DNA of 45,275 bases from Bacteroidota bacterium (GCA_011321935.1 DROJ01000403.1:1-45275); one strand, 5' to 3'; positions 18,196-25,664 are shown, counted from the first letter of the stretch. Numbers and translations: made by a program. The notes: generated by a model from the sequence alone, not told the origin.

Positions 18196-18894
18196 AGTTA
18201 GTAGGCTTGGTTTAGTGAAAAAATTGTTTTCAGCTATTGGTAGTCAGTGGTCAGCATTTGGCATTTAAAAAGCGCCAAGTGCTAACGGCCGGCCAGCAAG
18301 CAGCTTATACATGAGTACCCATATGAGCGGGCCGTTGCCCGTTCATCAAATAAATGTCTTTTTGTTCAGAAGGCGCAAGCAAGTACAGGCGCTCTTTCTG
18401 GTTCCGGTGAGATGTTTTTTGTTTTTGCTTATCGTTTTTTATAGGCAAAGACGGAATTACAGAAAGGACAAAGTCCTAATTACTTGTTCACGGGATAATA
18501 GTTGTGCGGGAGACCACTAAATGTACTGGTAAGTATGATCGGAATCGGTTTCAGGTAACGTTGTGAGTCCATGTTCAAACGGGATTGTAACGGGTCGGAT
18601 AGCAAATGAGATGGGGCCATCCTGAATCGGTTTATATGTTCATGTATATTTCCTGTTTATGGCAGGAAATTATTTAACGCAAAAGTAGTGGGCTTCACTG
18701 GGGCAAACATCCCTACATTTAGGTATTCTAAAGGATTTTAATAAAAATATAACATTATAATAAATCCGTTATAAGTCGCTGACAAACAACCTGTTGGGTA
18801 TTTTATAGAAACAATTTCAAATTAGTTAAATTTTTATGTGCTGTAAATAGCGAACAATTTGCCCATTTCTCACAAGGAAAATAGAAGGTGCAGA

Positions 18895-19032
18895 GTGGAG
18901 GTCTTTTTCAACTGATATGTTTTTAGCGCAAGGGACGCAAGGGGACGCAACGATCAGTTGGTTTTTCAGCGCGTTCCCTTGCGCCCCTTGCGGCCTTGCG
19001 TTGAAAACATATCGGTTGAAAAAGACCACCAC
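18895..19032. repeat. 138-bp imperfect palindromic element (copy 1)
   Basis: gtggaggtctttttcaactg (from 18895) matches the inverse of the right end, which closes with ggttgaaaaagaccaccac at 19032. The arms continue inward through 'atatgttttnaacgcaagg' and end in repeated 'acgcaagg' blocks. A partial, diverged copy of the same arm lies at 38985-39029, so this is a dispersed family rather than a simple terminator. Size and structure fit a small non-autonomous or REP-like element. Confidence 0.75.
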
Positions 19033-19048
19033 CGTATATCCATTAGTC

Positions 19049-19114
19049 CTACTTTGGCACTTTATATTTTCACTAACCCCGAGTACCCGGGGTTAGTGAA
19101 AAATTCCAAAGTAG
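19049..19114 (-). terminator. Nested hairpin, likely terminator of the unknown gene pair
   Basis: An outer stem ctactttgg/ccaaagtag (19049-19057 with 19106-19114) encloses a 14-bp perfect stem ttttcactaacccc/ggggttagtgaaaa (19067-19102). It lies downstream of the 412-aa gene on the minus strand. The inner stem starts and ends in A/T runs, as expected for a bidirectional terminator. Confidence 0.6.
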
Positions 19115-19141
19115 AATTAGGGCATATGGAAAATTGCAACT

Positions 19142-19170
19142 ATTTACCAGCCTCGCTGGGGCTGGTAAAT
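19142..19170 (-). terminator. Hairpin directly after 412-aa gene
   Basis: atttaccagc and gctggtaaat form a 10-bp stem. It is 14 bp past the stop codon at 19184, the nearest of two hairpins that could end the operon. Confidence 0.5.
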
Positions 19171-19183
19171 GGTTACGGAAAAC

Positions 19184-20422
19184 CTAAAAAAACGTACCCG
19201 GCAATATACTTTTCAAATAAGCAATAATCTCGCGGCTCCGTACATCCGGCTTTCCTTTAATGTTCAAATAATAGCTGATAAGCGTAGAAAACTGATTGTT
19301 GAACTCCTGTTGCAGTTCATTAAAATCTTTTAAAGAAAAATGGATATTGATGCCCGGCACCAATATTTGAAAAAGGCCGTTTTGCTCATCATAATTAACG
19401 GTGAAGTCAATTTGCTTTTGCAGTTGAACTGTTTTTTCTTCGTGGACCAAATAGCTGATGTGGCCGTCCAGGGCATCTAATTTTTGGGTAAATAAATTAT
19501 TTTCTGCAAAGTCGCTCACCTTTAATTTAATTGCCGACTTGTTCATATCGACGGGAATGATCGTGCGGTAAAAACCAATGCTCCGTTGCGGCTTATTGGC
19601 AGATATGTTTTTTGGCAAAATAATATCAACGATTTGATTGGAAATCCTTTTTATTGTTTTTTTTGTTTTAAAATTTTTATCGGTTATAGCGATGGTAAAA
19701 TCACTGTTGTTATTGATAGAAGATATATACGGCTCGAATATTTTTCTCCGCTCCCCCTCATTGTATTTTTCCAAAATCCTTTCCACCTCGTTCCTCGAGC
19801 CAAAATCTGTTTTGATAATATCGGCAAAAAACAATTTGATGACCTGCTCCCGCCATTTTTGTATTTCTTTGTGTTCTATCTCCGTGCGCCCCATCATGCT
19901 GTCGGCAGATATGCCAAAGCTGAAAGTCTTGCTGTCCAATGCAACCACCCGCAGCCGGGTCAGTTCCACCAATTTATTTTGCAGCTTTTTAATGCGGCTT
20001 TTATCGGCATTGAACAAATGGTAAAATTTATTTTGAAATTCTATTTTAATATAATTGGTATATGCAGCGGTGAGGTTTTTCAGGAAATTCCAGACATCGT
20101 TTATTTCCAGTGTTTTTTGGTACATTACATTTTCCGAGCTTATATTAAAATAGATGGCGTCCTTTTTCAATATTTCAAGATAATCGGTAATGCCCAAAGC
20201 GATGCTCTCGACATTTACTTCATATATATCCGAAATAACGGCTGCCGTATCCTGCAAAGACCTGCCGAAGTCGTCCGCTTTTTTTCTTCTCGGAACGGGC
20301 AATAAAAACGGATCGGAAAAACCCAGTTTTGCGGGCGCTTCATAAAACAGGTATTTCTCCCCTATCCTGTTGAGTTTCCATTTTTTGTTTTCCAGATAAC
20401 CGGTGATAGTTTCGAGTTTCAT
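19184..20422 (-). CDS. Uncharacterised 412-aa protein, second gene of a coupled pair
   Basis: I do not recognise a named domain. The protein starts MKLETITGYLENKKWKLNRI and has 'FYEAPAKLGFSDPFLLPVP', then 'DDFGRSLQDTAAVISDIYEVNVESI'. This order (YL...W...P...P...D..L..TA..ISxIYE) recalls, from memory only, a loosely defined family of bacterial hypothetical proteins. There are no signal peptide or membrane segments, so it is probably cytosolic. The middle is basic and amphipathic (for example 'RIKKLQNKLVELTRL'); the C-terminal half looks beta-rich. Its ATG abuts the TAA of the upstream 169-aa gene with no gap, so the two are almost certainly co-translated. The codon use is AT-rich next to the neighbouring GC-richer genes, a possible sign of transfer. 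Function unknown; an accessory or defence role is only a guess. Confidence 0.8.
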   Translation of the reverse strand: MKLETITGYLENKKWKLNRIGEKYLFYEAPAKLGFSDPFLLPVPRRKKADDFGRSLQDTAAVISDIYEVNVESIALGITDYLEILKKDAIYFNISSENVMYQKTLEINDVWNFLKNLTAAYTNYIKIEFQNKFYHLFNADKSRIKKLQNKLVELTRLRVVALDSKTFSFGISADSMMGRTEIEHKEIQKWREQVIKLFFADIIKTDFGSRNEVERILEKYNEGERRKIFEPYISSINNNSDFTIAITDKNFKTKKTIKRISNQIVDIILPKNISANKPQRSIGFYRTIIPVDMNKSAIKLKVSDFAENNLFTQKLDALDGHISYLVHEEKTVQLQKQIDFTVNYDEQNGLFQILVPGINIHFSLKDFNELQQEFNNQFSTLISYYLNIKGKPDVRSREIIAYLKSILPGTFF

Positions 20423-20932
20423 TTAGTTGTATATATTTTCAAGGATGTTTTTAAATGCAGTCTGATCGAGCAATTGGGTTTTGGGGATTTCAATATTTCG
20501 GCTTTTGTTTTGCCCGGTTATTTTTGCACCTTTTTCATGCATATACCAATAGCAGGAACAATTTATTTTTAATGCCGCTCCTGTCAGCTCAATATATCCG
20601 TTTTTATTTTCTGGCCATATACAAACAAAAAGGACCAATGGCCGTTGGTGGTTTGCCCGTTCAACCAATTCGGTGTAAATGTCATTGCCGATGCTGCATT
20701 TTACAGAAGCCTTATTGTTTTTTATTTGCTTTTCGGACAGCGCCAAAATGCGGCCTTTTATTTCTTTGTTGGTAAACAAAAAGGCCTGCCTGCCTTTGGG
20801 GAGTTTCCTTTCCGCCAATTCTTTGATATGCACAGCATTATCGCTAGTCGCCATTGTTTTGTAGCCCAAGCTGTTGGCAAGTATCTCGACGTATTTTTTG
20901 GAAAGCAGGGCATTGATCTGTTCGGCTGTCAT
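20423..20932 (-). CDS. Uncharacterised 169-aa protein, possible DUF4365-like fold
   Basis: First gene of the pair; its stop codon TAA directly touches the next ATG. It starts MTAEQINALLSKKYVEILANSLGY. The general run (E/INxLLSKxYVExLAxxxGY near the N-terminus, 'KASVKCS' near residue 95, 'RPLVLFVCIWPEN' near 120, 'CSCYWYMHEKG' near 145, then 'IPKTQLLDQTAFKNIL') resembles the pattern I know from DUF4365 proteins, which are predicted PD-(D/E)xK-type nucleases. However, the usual 'GxD' acidic site is not evident (the matching stretch reads 'SDNAVHIKE'), so it may be a degenerate or only distantly related protein. It is cytosolic, with no signal peptide. The real call is hypothetical; the DUF4365 link is a weak inference. 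Confidence 0.75.
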   Translation of the reverse strand: MTAEQINALLSKKYVEILANSLGYKTMATSDNAVHIKELAERKLPKGRQAFLFTNKEIKGRILALSEKQIKNNKASVKCSIGNDIYTELVERANHQRPLVLFVCIWPENKNGYIELTGAALKINCSCYWYMHEKGAKITGQNKSRNIEIPKTQLLDQTAFKNILENIYN

Positions 20933-21122
20933 TTATGGGTTTGTTTTGATGTTGATCGTTGAAAGGGCGGTAAAACGGGGGCGCAAAGAACTGCAAAAAA
21001 TGCGAGAAACATAAGCCCGGAGCAGTTGATTTTTTGTTAAAAACACCACAGGGGGAGAGGGGCTAAAAAGTTGGCCCTGTTATTCCCTGAAAAACCCTAC
21101 CTTGCCCAAAATAGAGAAGAAC

Positions 21123-21572
21123 ATGGATATCAAAAACCAACTTTACCAAGCCTGTTTGCAAAATATAGAAAGGCGCATTTCCAACGCACAAGAATCCCTC
21201 GATGCCGCCATTGCCGCAGGCAACGAAGAAACCAAAAGCAGTGCGGGCGACAAGCACGAGACCGCCCGTACCATGATGCAGATAGAACAGGACAAGGCAA
21301 GGGCACAATTGATAAAAGCAATGCAGCTAAAAAACAAATTGGCACAAATAAAAACAAACCATAAATATGACAGAGCAACAGGGGGCGCTTTGGCAATTAC
21401 CGGTTCGGGCAAGTTTTTTATAAGCATTGGAATCGGAAAAATAAATTTAGGAGGAGAGACCTATTATGCCGTCTCGCCCGAAGCCCCCATTGCCCTGGCT
21501 ATGATGAATAAAAAGGAACAAGAAATTGTCTGTTTTCAAAACAAAGAGTTTGTTATCCAAAAAATATTTTAA
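21123..21572 (+). CDS. GreA/GreB-like C-terminal domain protein, 149 aa
   Basis: I take the start at 21123 (MDIKNQLYQACLQNIERRI); the in-frame ATG 21 bp upstream adds a polar stretch and is less like the family. The N-terminal half is a long helical region ('ESLDAAIAAGNEETKSSAGDKHETAR', given here by its key residues ESLDAA...ETKSSAGDKHETAR), and the C-terminal half is beta-rich ('FFISIGIGKINLGGETYYAVSPEAPIA', key part GGETYYAVSPEAPIA). Family knowledge: Bacteroidetes carry many such ~150-aa proteins, commonly labelled '3-oxoacyl-ACP synthase' in databases although they have no ketoacyl-synthase active site. The helical hairpin plus FKBP-like end is the layout of transcript-cleavage factors GreA/GreB. 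Role: probably binds RNA polymerase or is a Gre-like regulator (inference). It stands alone and is followed by a terminator-like hairpin. Confidence 0.8.
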   Translation: MDIKNQLYQACLQNIERRISNAQESLDAAIAAGNEETKSSAGDKHETARTMMQIEQDKARAQLIKAMQLKNKLAQIKTNHKYDRATGGALAITGSGKFFISIGIGKINLGGETYYAVSPEAPIALAMMNKKEQEIVCFQNKEFVIQKIF

Positions 21573-21623
21573 TTAGCGCAGATACTTTTTATATATTGCC
21601 AGCAAAAGAAAACTTTCCCGGAA

Positions 21624-21663
21624 AATGCTTCCAGCCCGCCTTTATCGCCGGGCTGGAAGCATT
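21624..21663 (+). terminator. Strong hairpin after GreA-like gene
   Basis: aatgcttccagcccg and cgggctggaagcatt form a perfect 15-bp stem with a 10-nt loop. It lies 52 bp after the stop and before the GMC gene start at 21693. T-run is weak (attcatttta), but position and strength favour a terminator. Confidence 0.6.
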
Positions 21664-21692
21664 CATTTTAGGCAAGCAAAAAATATTGTGAA

Positions 21693-23420
21693 ATGAGCAA
21701 CATCAACATTGATTGGAAAAAAGAAAACACCTACGATGCCATCGTTATCGGCAGCGGCATCAGCGGAGGCTGGGCGGCCAAAGAACTGGCAGAAAAAGGG
21801 CTGAAAACGCTTGTCCTCGAACGGGGGCGGAATGTCCGCCACATCAGGGACTACCCCACCATGAACATGAACCCCTGGGACTTTAAATACCGCAACAGGA
21901 TGCCGCCCGAAGAAATCGAAAAACATTACCAAAAACAGAACAGGACAGGATATACGGTAAGGCCAGAGCATGTGCATTGGTTCGTCAAAGACGACGAGCA
22001 CCCCTACTCGGAAGTAAAACGCTTCGACTGGATAAGGGGCTACCACGTCGGTGGGCGCTCGATCACCTGGGGCCGCCAAAGCTACCGCTGGAGCGACCTC
22101 GATTTTGAGGCAAACGCCAGGGACGGCATCGGGGTGGACTGGCCCATCCGCTACAAGGACATCGCCCCCTGGTACGATTATGTGGAGGAATGGATCGGCG
22201 TCAGCGGCCAGAAAATGGGGCTGCCCCAATTGCCCGATGGGGTATTCCAGCCGCCCATGGAAATGAACTGCGTGGAACGGGATGCCAAAGCAAAAATCGA
22301 ATCTGCATTTTCCGAAAGGAAGATGACCATTGGCCGGACGGCCCATATCACCAAGCCGACCGATGCACAAAAAAAGCTCGGACGGGGCAGGTGCAACTTC
22401 CGCAACCTCTGCATGAGGGGCTGCCCCTATGGCGGCTATTTCAGCAGCAACGGGTCCACTTTGATCGCTGCCGAACAGACGGGCAACATGACCTTGCGCC
22501 CTTATTCCATCGTCCACTCGCTTGTTTATGACCAAGCAAAAAGCAAAATAACGGGCGTAAAAGTACTGGACGCAGAGACCAAGGAAGAACTCGAATTTTA
22601 TGCAAAGGTCATCTTCGTAAATGCCTCGGCCCTCAATTCTGCTTGGCTCTTGATGAACAGTACCAGCGACCGCTTCCCCAACGGCATCGGCAACGAAAGC
22701 GACCAACTGGGCCGCAACGTGATGGACCACCATTTCCAAACAGGCGCACATGGAAACGTGGACGGCTATACCGACCGCTACTATTCCGGCAGGCGCGCCA
22801 ACGGCATCTACATCCCCCGCTTCCGCAACCTCGACCGCAAGACCAAACAAAAAGACTTCCTCCGCGGCTATGGCTATCAGGGCGGGGCAAGCCGAAGCGG
22901 CTGGGGCCGGCTGATAGCCGAAATGGGCTTTGGCACCAAGATGAAAGAAGAACTCCATGAGCCCGGGCGCTGGCGCATGGGAATCAACGGCTTTGGGGAA
23001 ATGTTGCCCCACCCCGACAACCGCATTAGCCTGAACAAAGACGTGCTCGACAAATTCGGCATGCCGACCCTGACCATGGACGTGGAGATCAGGGAAAACG
23101 AACTCAACATGCGCAAGGACATGCAGGCCGCTGCCGCAGAAATGCTCGAAGCCGCAGGCCTGAAAGATGTCAGGACGTACAATGGAAACTATGCGCCCGG
23201 CCTCGGCATCCACGAAATGGGCACTGCCCGAATGGGCCGCGACCCAAAAACCTCCGTCCTCAACCGATGGAACCAGGTTCACGAAGCCAAAAACGTCTTC
23301 CTCACCGACGGGGCCTGCATGGCCTCCTCTAGCTGCGTCAACCCGTCGTTGACCTACATGGCCTTGACGGCACGGGCTGCCGATCATGCCGTGAGCGAAC
23401 TGAAAAAAGGAAACCTTTAA
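21693..23420 (+). CDS. GMC-family FAD oxidoreductase (gluconate/glucose dehydrogenase-type large subunit)
   Basis: 575 aa. The N-terminal FAD-binding motif is 'VIGSGISGGWAAKELAEKG' (from about residue 18), followed by 'VLERG'. A 'GGRSITWG' block binds FAD. A cysteine group at Cys234, Cys240 and Cys244 (C-x5-C-x3-C, 'CNFRNLCMRGC') recalls the iron-sulfur loop of FAD-dependent sugar dehydrogenases. The catalytic region has 'HEMGTARMG' (His507) and 'SSCVNPSLT' (Asn550). There is no signal peptide, but the next gene encodes a Tat-signal small subunit; in this family the large subunit is exported by riding with it, so the likely site is the periplasm. Substrate is a sugar, sugar acid or alcohol, with electrons passed to the respiratory chain; no cytochrome c subunit gene is seen nearby. 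The specific substrate cannot be told. Confidence 0.9.
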   Translation: MSNINIDWKKENTYDAIVIGSGISGGWAAKELAEKGLKTLVLERGRNVRHIRDYPTMNMNPWDFKYRNRMPPEEIEKHYQKQNRTGYTVRPEHVHWFVKDDEHPYSEVKRFDWIRGYHVGGRSITWGRQSYRWSDLDFEANARDGIGVDWPIRYKDIAPWYDYVEEWIGVSGQKMGLPQLPDGVFQPPMEMNCVERDAKAKIESAFSERKMTIGRTAHITKPTDAQKKLGRGRCNFRNLCMRGCPYGGYFSSNGSTLIAAEQTGNMTLRPYSIVHSLVYDQAKSKITGVKVLDAETKEELEFYAKVIFVNASALNSAWLLMNSTSDRFPNGIGNESDQLGRNVMDHHFQTGAHGNVDGYTDRYYSGRRANGIYIPRFRNLDRKTKQKDFLRGYGYQGGASRSGWGRLIAEMGFGTKMKEELHEPGRWRMGINGFGEMLPHPDNRISLNKDVLDKFGMPTLTMDVEIRENELNMRKDMQAAAAEMLEAAGLKDVRTYNGNYAPGLGIHEMGTARMGRDPKTSVLNRWNQVHEAKNVFLTDGACMASSSCVNPSLTYMALTARAADHAVSELKKGNL

Positions 23421-23430
23421 TGCCAATGAT

Positions 23431-23473
23431 GGCCATTGGCTGCGGGCTATTTGCCTGCCAACAGCCAATGGCC
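23431..23473. repeat. Hairpin between the two dehydrogenase genes
   Basis: ggccattggctg (23431-23442) and cagccaatggcc (23462-23473) are perfect 12-nt inverted arms. Lying inside the two-gene unit, it could tune the ratio of the subunits or stabilise mRNA. A related motif (cattggctgttggc) occurs upstream of yicC near 29335. Confidence 0.6.
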
Positions 23474-23495
23474 TCTGGCCAATAGCCATAAAAAA

Positions 23496-24059
23496 ATGAA
23501 CAGAAGAGACGCCATAAAAAGAACGACCCTCCTCCTCGGGGGCACCTTGTCCGCCAGTGCCATTTTGGGCGTGATGAGCGGCTGCCAACCTGAGCCCGTA
23601 CTCAATTGGACGCCCACTTTTTTTACCACCGAAGAAGGGAACATCGTCGAGCAAATGGCCGAGCGCATCCTTCCCCGCACCGATACGCCGGGCGCCACCG
23701 ACGCCGGGGTGCATACCTTTATAGACGCCATGATGTCGGGCTATTATGAAGAAAAAGACAAGCTAGCTTTCAGGGAAGCACTCGCAAAAGTAGATGCCGA
23801 TGCAAAGGCTGAGCACGGGAAGGCCTTCACTAAACTGACCGCTGCGCAACAGGACGGTCTGCTGAAAAAATATGACACCGAGGCCTATGGAGCAACCGCT
23901 GGCGATGACCACTTTTTTAAAACGATGAAGGAACTGACCATCCTGGGCTTCTGCACTTCAGAGGTGGGAGCGACCGAATTTTTGAAATACGACCCCGTGC
24001 CCGGAGACTATAAAGGCTGCATCCCTTATTCAGAAGTGGGGAGCGCTTGGGCAACTTAG
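23496..24059 (+). CDS. Gluconate 2-dehydrogenase subunit 3-like protein with Tat/lipoprotein signal
   Basis: I chose ATG 23496 (187 aa): it begins with a twin-arginine signal (MNRRDAIKRTTLLLGG) and a lipobox-like 'GVMSGC' ending at Cys30, while the 20 extra upstream residues encoded by the longer frame are translated hairpin sequence. The body has 'ILPRTDTPGATDAGVHTFID' (key part PRTDTPGATDAGV), typical of subunit 3 of the membrane-bound gluconate dehydrogenase family, and ends with 'YDPVPGDYKGCIPY'. Role: helper subunit that carries the FAD subunit through the Tat system and stabilises it. It lies 75 bp downstream of the FAD subunit on the same strand, so the two form an operon. Confidence 0.9.
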   Translation: MNRRDAIKRTTLLLGGTLSASAILGVMSGCQPEPVLNWTPTFFTTEEGNIVEQMAERILPRTDTPGATDAGVHTFIDAMMSGYYEEKDKLAFREALAKVDADAKAEHGKAFTKLTAAQQDGLLKKYDTEAYGATAGDDHFFKTMKELTILGFCTSEVGATEFLKYDPVPGDYKGCIPYSEVGSAWAT

Positions 24060-24170
24060 GAACGGTGAGTACTGATAATCAGTGGGCAGTGGCCATCACG
24101 TGCTTTTTACCACTACCAATCAATCTAACGCAACTGCCAATCCGAAGGGCCGGGGCAAGTATAAATTGAA

Positions 24171-24200
24171 ATGCCGGATGTTTAGAAAAGCATCCGGCAT
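24171..24200. terminator. Bidirectional hairpin between convergent genes
   Basis: atgccggatg and catccggcat form a perfect 10-bp stem with a 10-nt loop. It abuts the stop codon of the minus-strand glycosyltransferase and lies 111 bp beyond the plus-strand dehydrogenase small subunit. Confidence 0.6.
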
Positions 24201-25268
24201 CTATAGCTTCGCTAAAAACCCGCTCACCGCTTTTTCTAATTTTCCCGCATCAAAAAACCGCGCCGACAAACCGCCTTTTTCCAGCGCACCGGCCATTCCT
24301 TTTTCCAAATTTATTTCTTCTTGCGCTTGCACGCAAAACAGGCCATTTGCCGAAAGGCGGCTGCCGAGGTATTCTTGTTCCGTTTGTCCGGGAGTGGGGA
24401 CGAGCAGTGCCGGCCTGCCCAGTTTTGCGAGGTCCATTATAGAGCTATATCCCGGCCTGCCAATAAAAAGGCCGCTGGCGAGGATGTTTTTATTCAATGC
24501 TTCAGAGGCAAGGTGCGAAACCACTTCAATATTTTTTCCAATAAAAAAATGTTCGTTTTTTTCTGTTTTTCCCTGCACGACCAAAAAGCGGCGAGTTGAT
24601 TTTTTTGCTTGCTCGATAATGCGCCGTTCCAATTTTGTGCGCTGCGGTTCAGGGCCGGAAAGCACGGCAATGGCGCCGTATTTTTTTTTTGTTTCATAAA
24701 AATCAAAGCGGGAGAGTGCGCCGATATATTGGATGTTTTTAATGGGCGTTCCATGAGAGAGCCGGCCCGATAAGTTTGGTTCATTGGCCACGTCGGGCAC
24801 CCAGCATTCATTGTGTTTTTTGATAAAATAATAATTTATTTGCCGGGCGGCCCATTGCAAAAAGGGAAAAGGAAGGATTAAATTTATTTGGTGGCCAATA
24901 AAAACGGTAACTGTTTTTTTATTGAAACAGCCCAGCCGGTTGTCGGAAACAATACCGTCGAGGCTATATTTTTTTATGTATTTTTTTATTGTTTTTTTTT
25001 CTGAAAAAACGGCCCGGATGAGTTTTGGCATTTCCCTGCCCATATTTAGAACAATATTTTTTGAGCGGTATTTTATATTATATGCAGGCAAGGGCAGTGC
25101 AGGCAGGCCGGGAAATTCTTTTTTCAATAGTTCCAGCGCACGGCCATCAGAAGCAAGGAAAACCTCAGCACCCTGCCGCTGCAGTTCTTTGATGACAGGT
25201 ATGCAGCGGGTGGCATGACCAAGCCCCCAATTGAGGGGCGCAACGAGGATTTTTTTCTTTTGCCGCAA
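24201..25268 (-). CDS. MurG-like glycosyltransferase (GT28/GT-B fold)
   Basis: 355 aa. The N-terminus reads 'ILVAPLNWGLGHATRCIPV', the glycine-rich acceptor-side loop of GT-B enzymes such as MurG. The C-terminal half has 'FIGRPGYSSIMDLAKLGRPALLVPTPGQTEQEYLG' (key parts GRPGYSS, LGRPALLVPTPGQTEQE), which matches the nucleotide-sugar binding region. No signal or membrane segment; such enzymes are peripheral on the cytoplasmic face. Substrate unknown: probably transfers a sugar from a UDP- or related donor to a lipid or glycan acceptor. It is not the cell's murG by context (no mur/fts genes nearby). It stands alone, convergent to the dehydrogenase operon. Poly-A/T runs in the gene could allow slippage. 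Confidence 0.85.
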   Translation of the reverse strand: MRQKKKILVAPLNWGLGHATRCIPVIKELQRQGAEVFLASDGRALELLKKEFPGLPALPLPAYNIKYRSKNIVLNMGREMPKLIRAVFSEKKTIKKYIKKYSLDGIVSDNRLGCFNKKTVTVFIGHQINLILPFPFLQWAARQINYYFIKKHNECWVPDVANEPNLSGRLSHGTPIKNIQYIGALSRFDFYETKKKYGAIAVLSGPEPQRTKLERRIIEQAKKSTRRFLVVQGKTEKNEHFFIGKNIEVVSHLASEALNKNILASGLFIGRPGYSSIMDLAKLGRPALLVPTPGQTEQEYLGSRLSANGLFCVQAQEEINLEKGMAGALEKGGLSARFFDAGKLEKAVSGFLAKL

Positions 25269-25300
25269 GTATTTTTATAAGTTTGTATTTATCAGCATAA

Positions 25301-25390
25301 GCCCGCACATGAATTTTCCCGCAAAGCAAACCTTCATGTAGCTTTGCGTGACCTTGCGAAACCTTTGCGGGAAAACTCATATGTATGGGC
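25301..25390. repeat. 90-bp imperfect inverted repeat
   Basis: gcccgcacatgaattttccc (25301 on) is the inverse of the right end, which reads ctttgcgggaaaactcatatgtatgggc at 25363-25390, with small gaps. The interior has further 'ctttgcg' and 'ccttgcg' blocks like those in the palindrome at 18895. It lies in the leader region between the divergent glycosyltransferase and small lipoprotein genes. Confidence 0.6.
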
Positions 25391-25404
25391 TGAACAGTTG
25401 CCTT

Positions 25405-25412
25405 TATATTTG
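25405..25412 (+). promoter_or_regulatory. Bacteroidetes -7 promoter element
   Basis: TATATTTG matches the TAnnTTTG -7 consensus exactly and ends 14 bp before the ATG of the 31-aa lipoprotein. 'gttgcc' just upstream is shared with the similar site before yicC. No clear -33 TTTG seen. Confidence 0.5.
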
Positions 25413-25426
25413 TAAAACCTATCCAC

Positions 25427-25522
25427 ATGAAAAATGCCCGCCTCTTCCGCATTGCCCTGTTTTTATTAACGATAGCCATTTGCCTGACTGCCTGCCGTGC
25501 CACCGATTGCGGGTGTCCGTAG
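25427..25522 (+). CDS. Small cysteine-rich lipoprotein, 31 aa
   Basis: The frame runs ATG to TAG and encodes a lysine/arginine start (MKNARLFR), a hydrophobic core and 'CLTAC', a lipobox with Cys at about residue 23, then a short tail 'RATDCGCP'. Many Bacteroidetes have such tiny secreted or lipoprotein-like peptides ending in CGCP-like motifs; their role is unknown. A promoter match sits just upstream, and the stop is followed at once by a tandem repeat. It is short, so chance cannot be excluded, but the signal-peptide logic and promoter support a real gene. Confidence 0.6.
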   Translation: MKNARLFRIALFLLTIAICLTACRATDCGCP

Positions 25523-25578
25523 TTCAGTCGGCAGTCTTCAGTCGGCAGTCTTCAGTCGGCAGTCTTCAGTCGGCAGTC
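25523..25578. repeat. Four tandem copies of a 14-bp unit
   Basis: ttcagtcggcagtc is repeated four times without a break, directly after the stop codon of the 31-aa gene. All copies are identical, so copy number may vary between strains. Confidence 0.95.
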
Positions 25579-25603
25579 GGATAATAGTGGTCAATCAAAC
25601 AAC

Positions 25604-25635
25604 AAATGGGTTTGCAAATTAATGCAAACCCATTT
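25604..25635 (-). terminator. Hairpin after RNase G gene
   Basis: aaatgggtttgca and tgcaaacccattt form a perfect 13-bp stem with a 6-nt loop. It lies 30 bp past the rng stop on the minus strand and may also stop transcription from the small plus-strand gene. Confidence 0.65.
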
Positions 25636-25664
25636 GAAATATAAAACCACCCGACAAGCAGCAA

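Larger units (their letters stand above)
18196..19183. other. 988-bp intergenic region rich in hairpins
   Basis: No convincing gene. The first ~450 bp form the leader region of the 2154-aa gene and include a small stem agcatttggc/gcgccaagtgct near 18255-18285 and another, atttcctg/caggaaat, near 18648-18670. The stretch 18700-18890 is AT-rich with no recognisable feature. The last part holds a 138-bp inverted repeat and two hairpins, listed separately. A 69-codon frame at 18311-18520 lacks any protein-like pattern. Confidence 0.6.

Noticed and set aside
18311-18520. 69-codon plus-strand frame in the large intergenic region
   Set aside because: No promoter, no domain, mixed composition; likely chance.
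18196-18830. Searched for tRNA or other structured RNA
   Set aside because: No cloverleaf, T-loop or known RNA motif was found; only small hairpins.
21663-23714. 683-codon open frame on the minus strand
   Set aside because: It is antisense to the well-supported GMC gene; the long frame arises from GC-rich codon bias. Its translation is rich in Ala, Gly, His and Val with no domain.
24201-25268. Glycosyltransferase considered as murG itself
   Set aside because: No mur or fts genes lie near it, and it lacks enough of the MurG-specific pattern to be sure; left as MurG-like.
25523-25578. Tandem repeat considered as a CRISPR remnant
   Set aside because: The units are only 14 bp and directly joined, with no spacers and no cas genes nearby.
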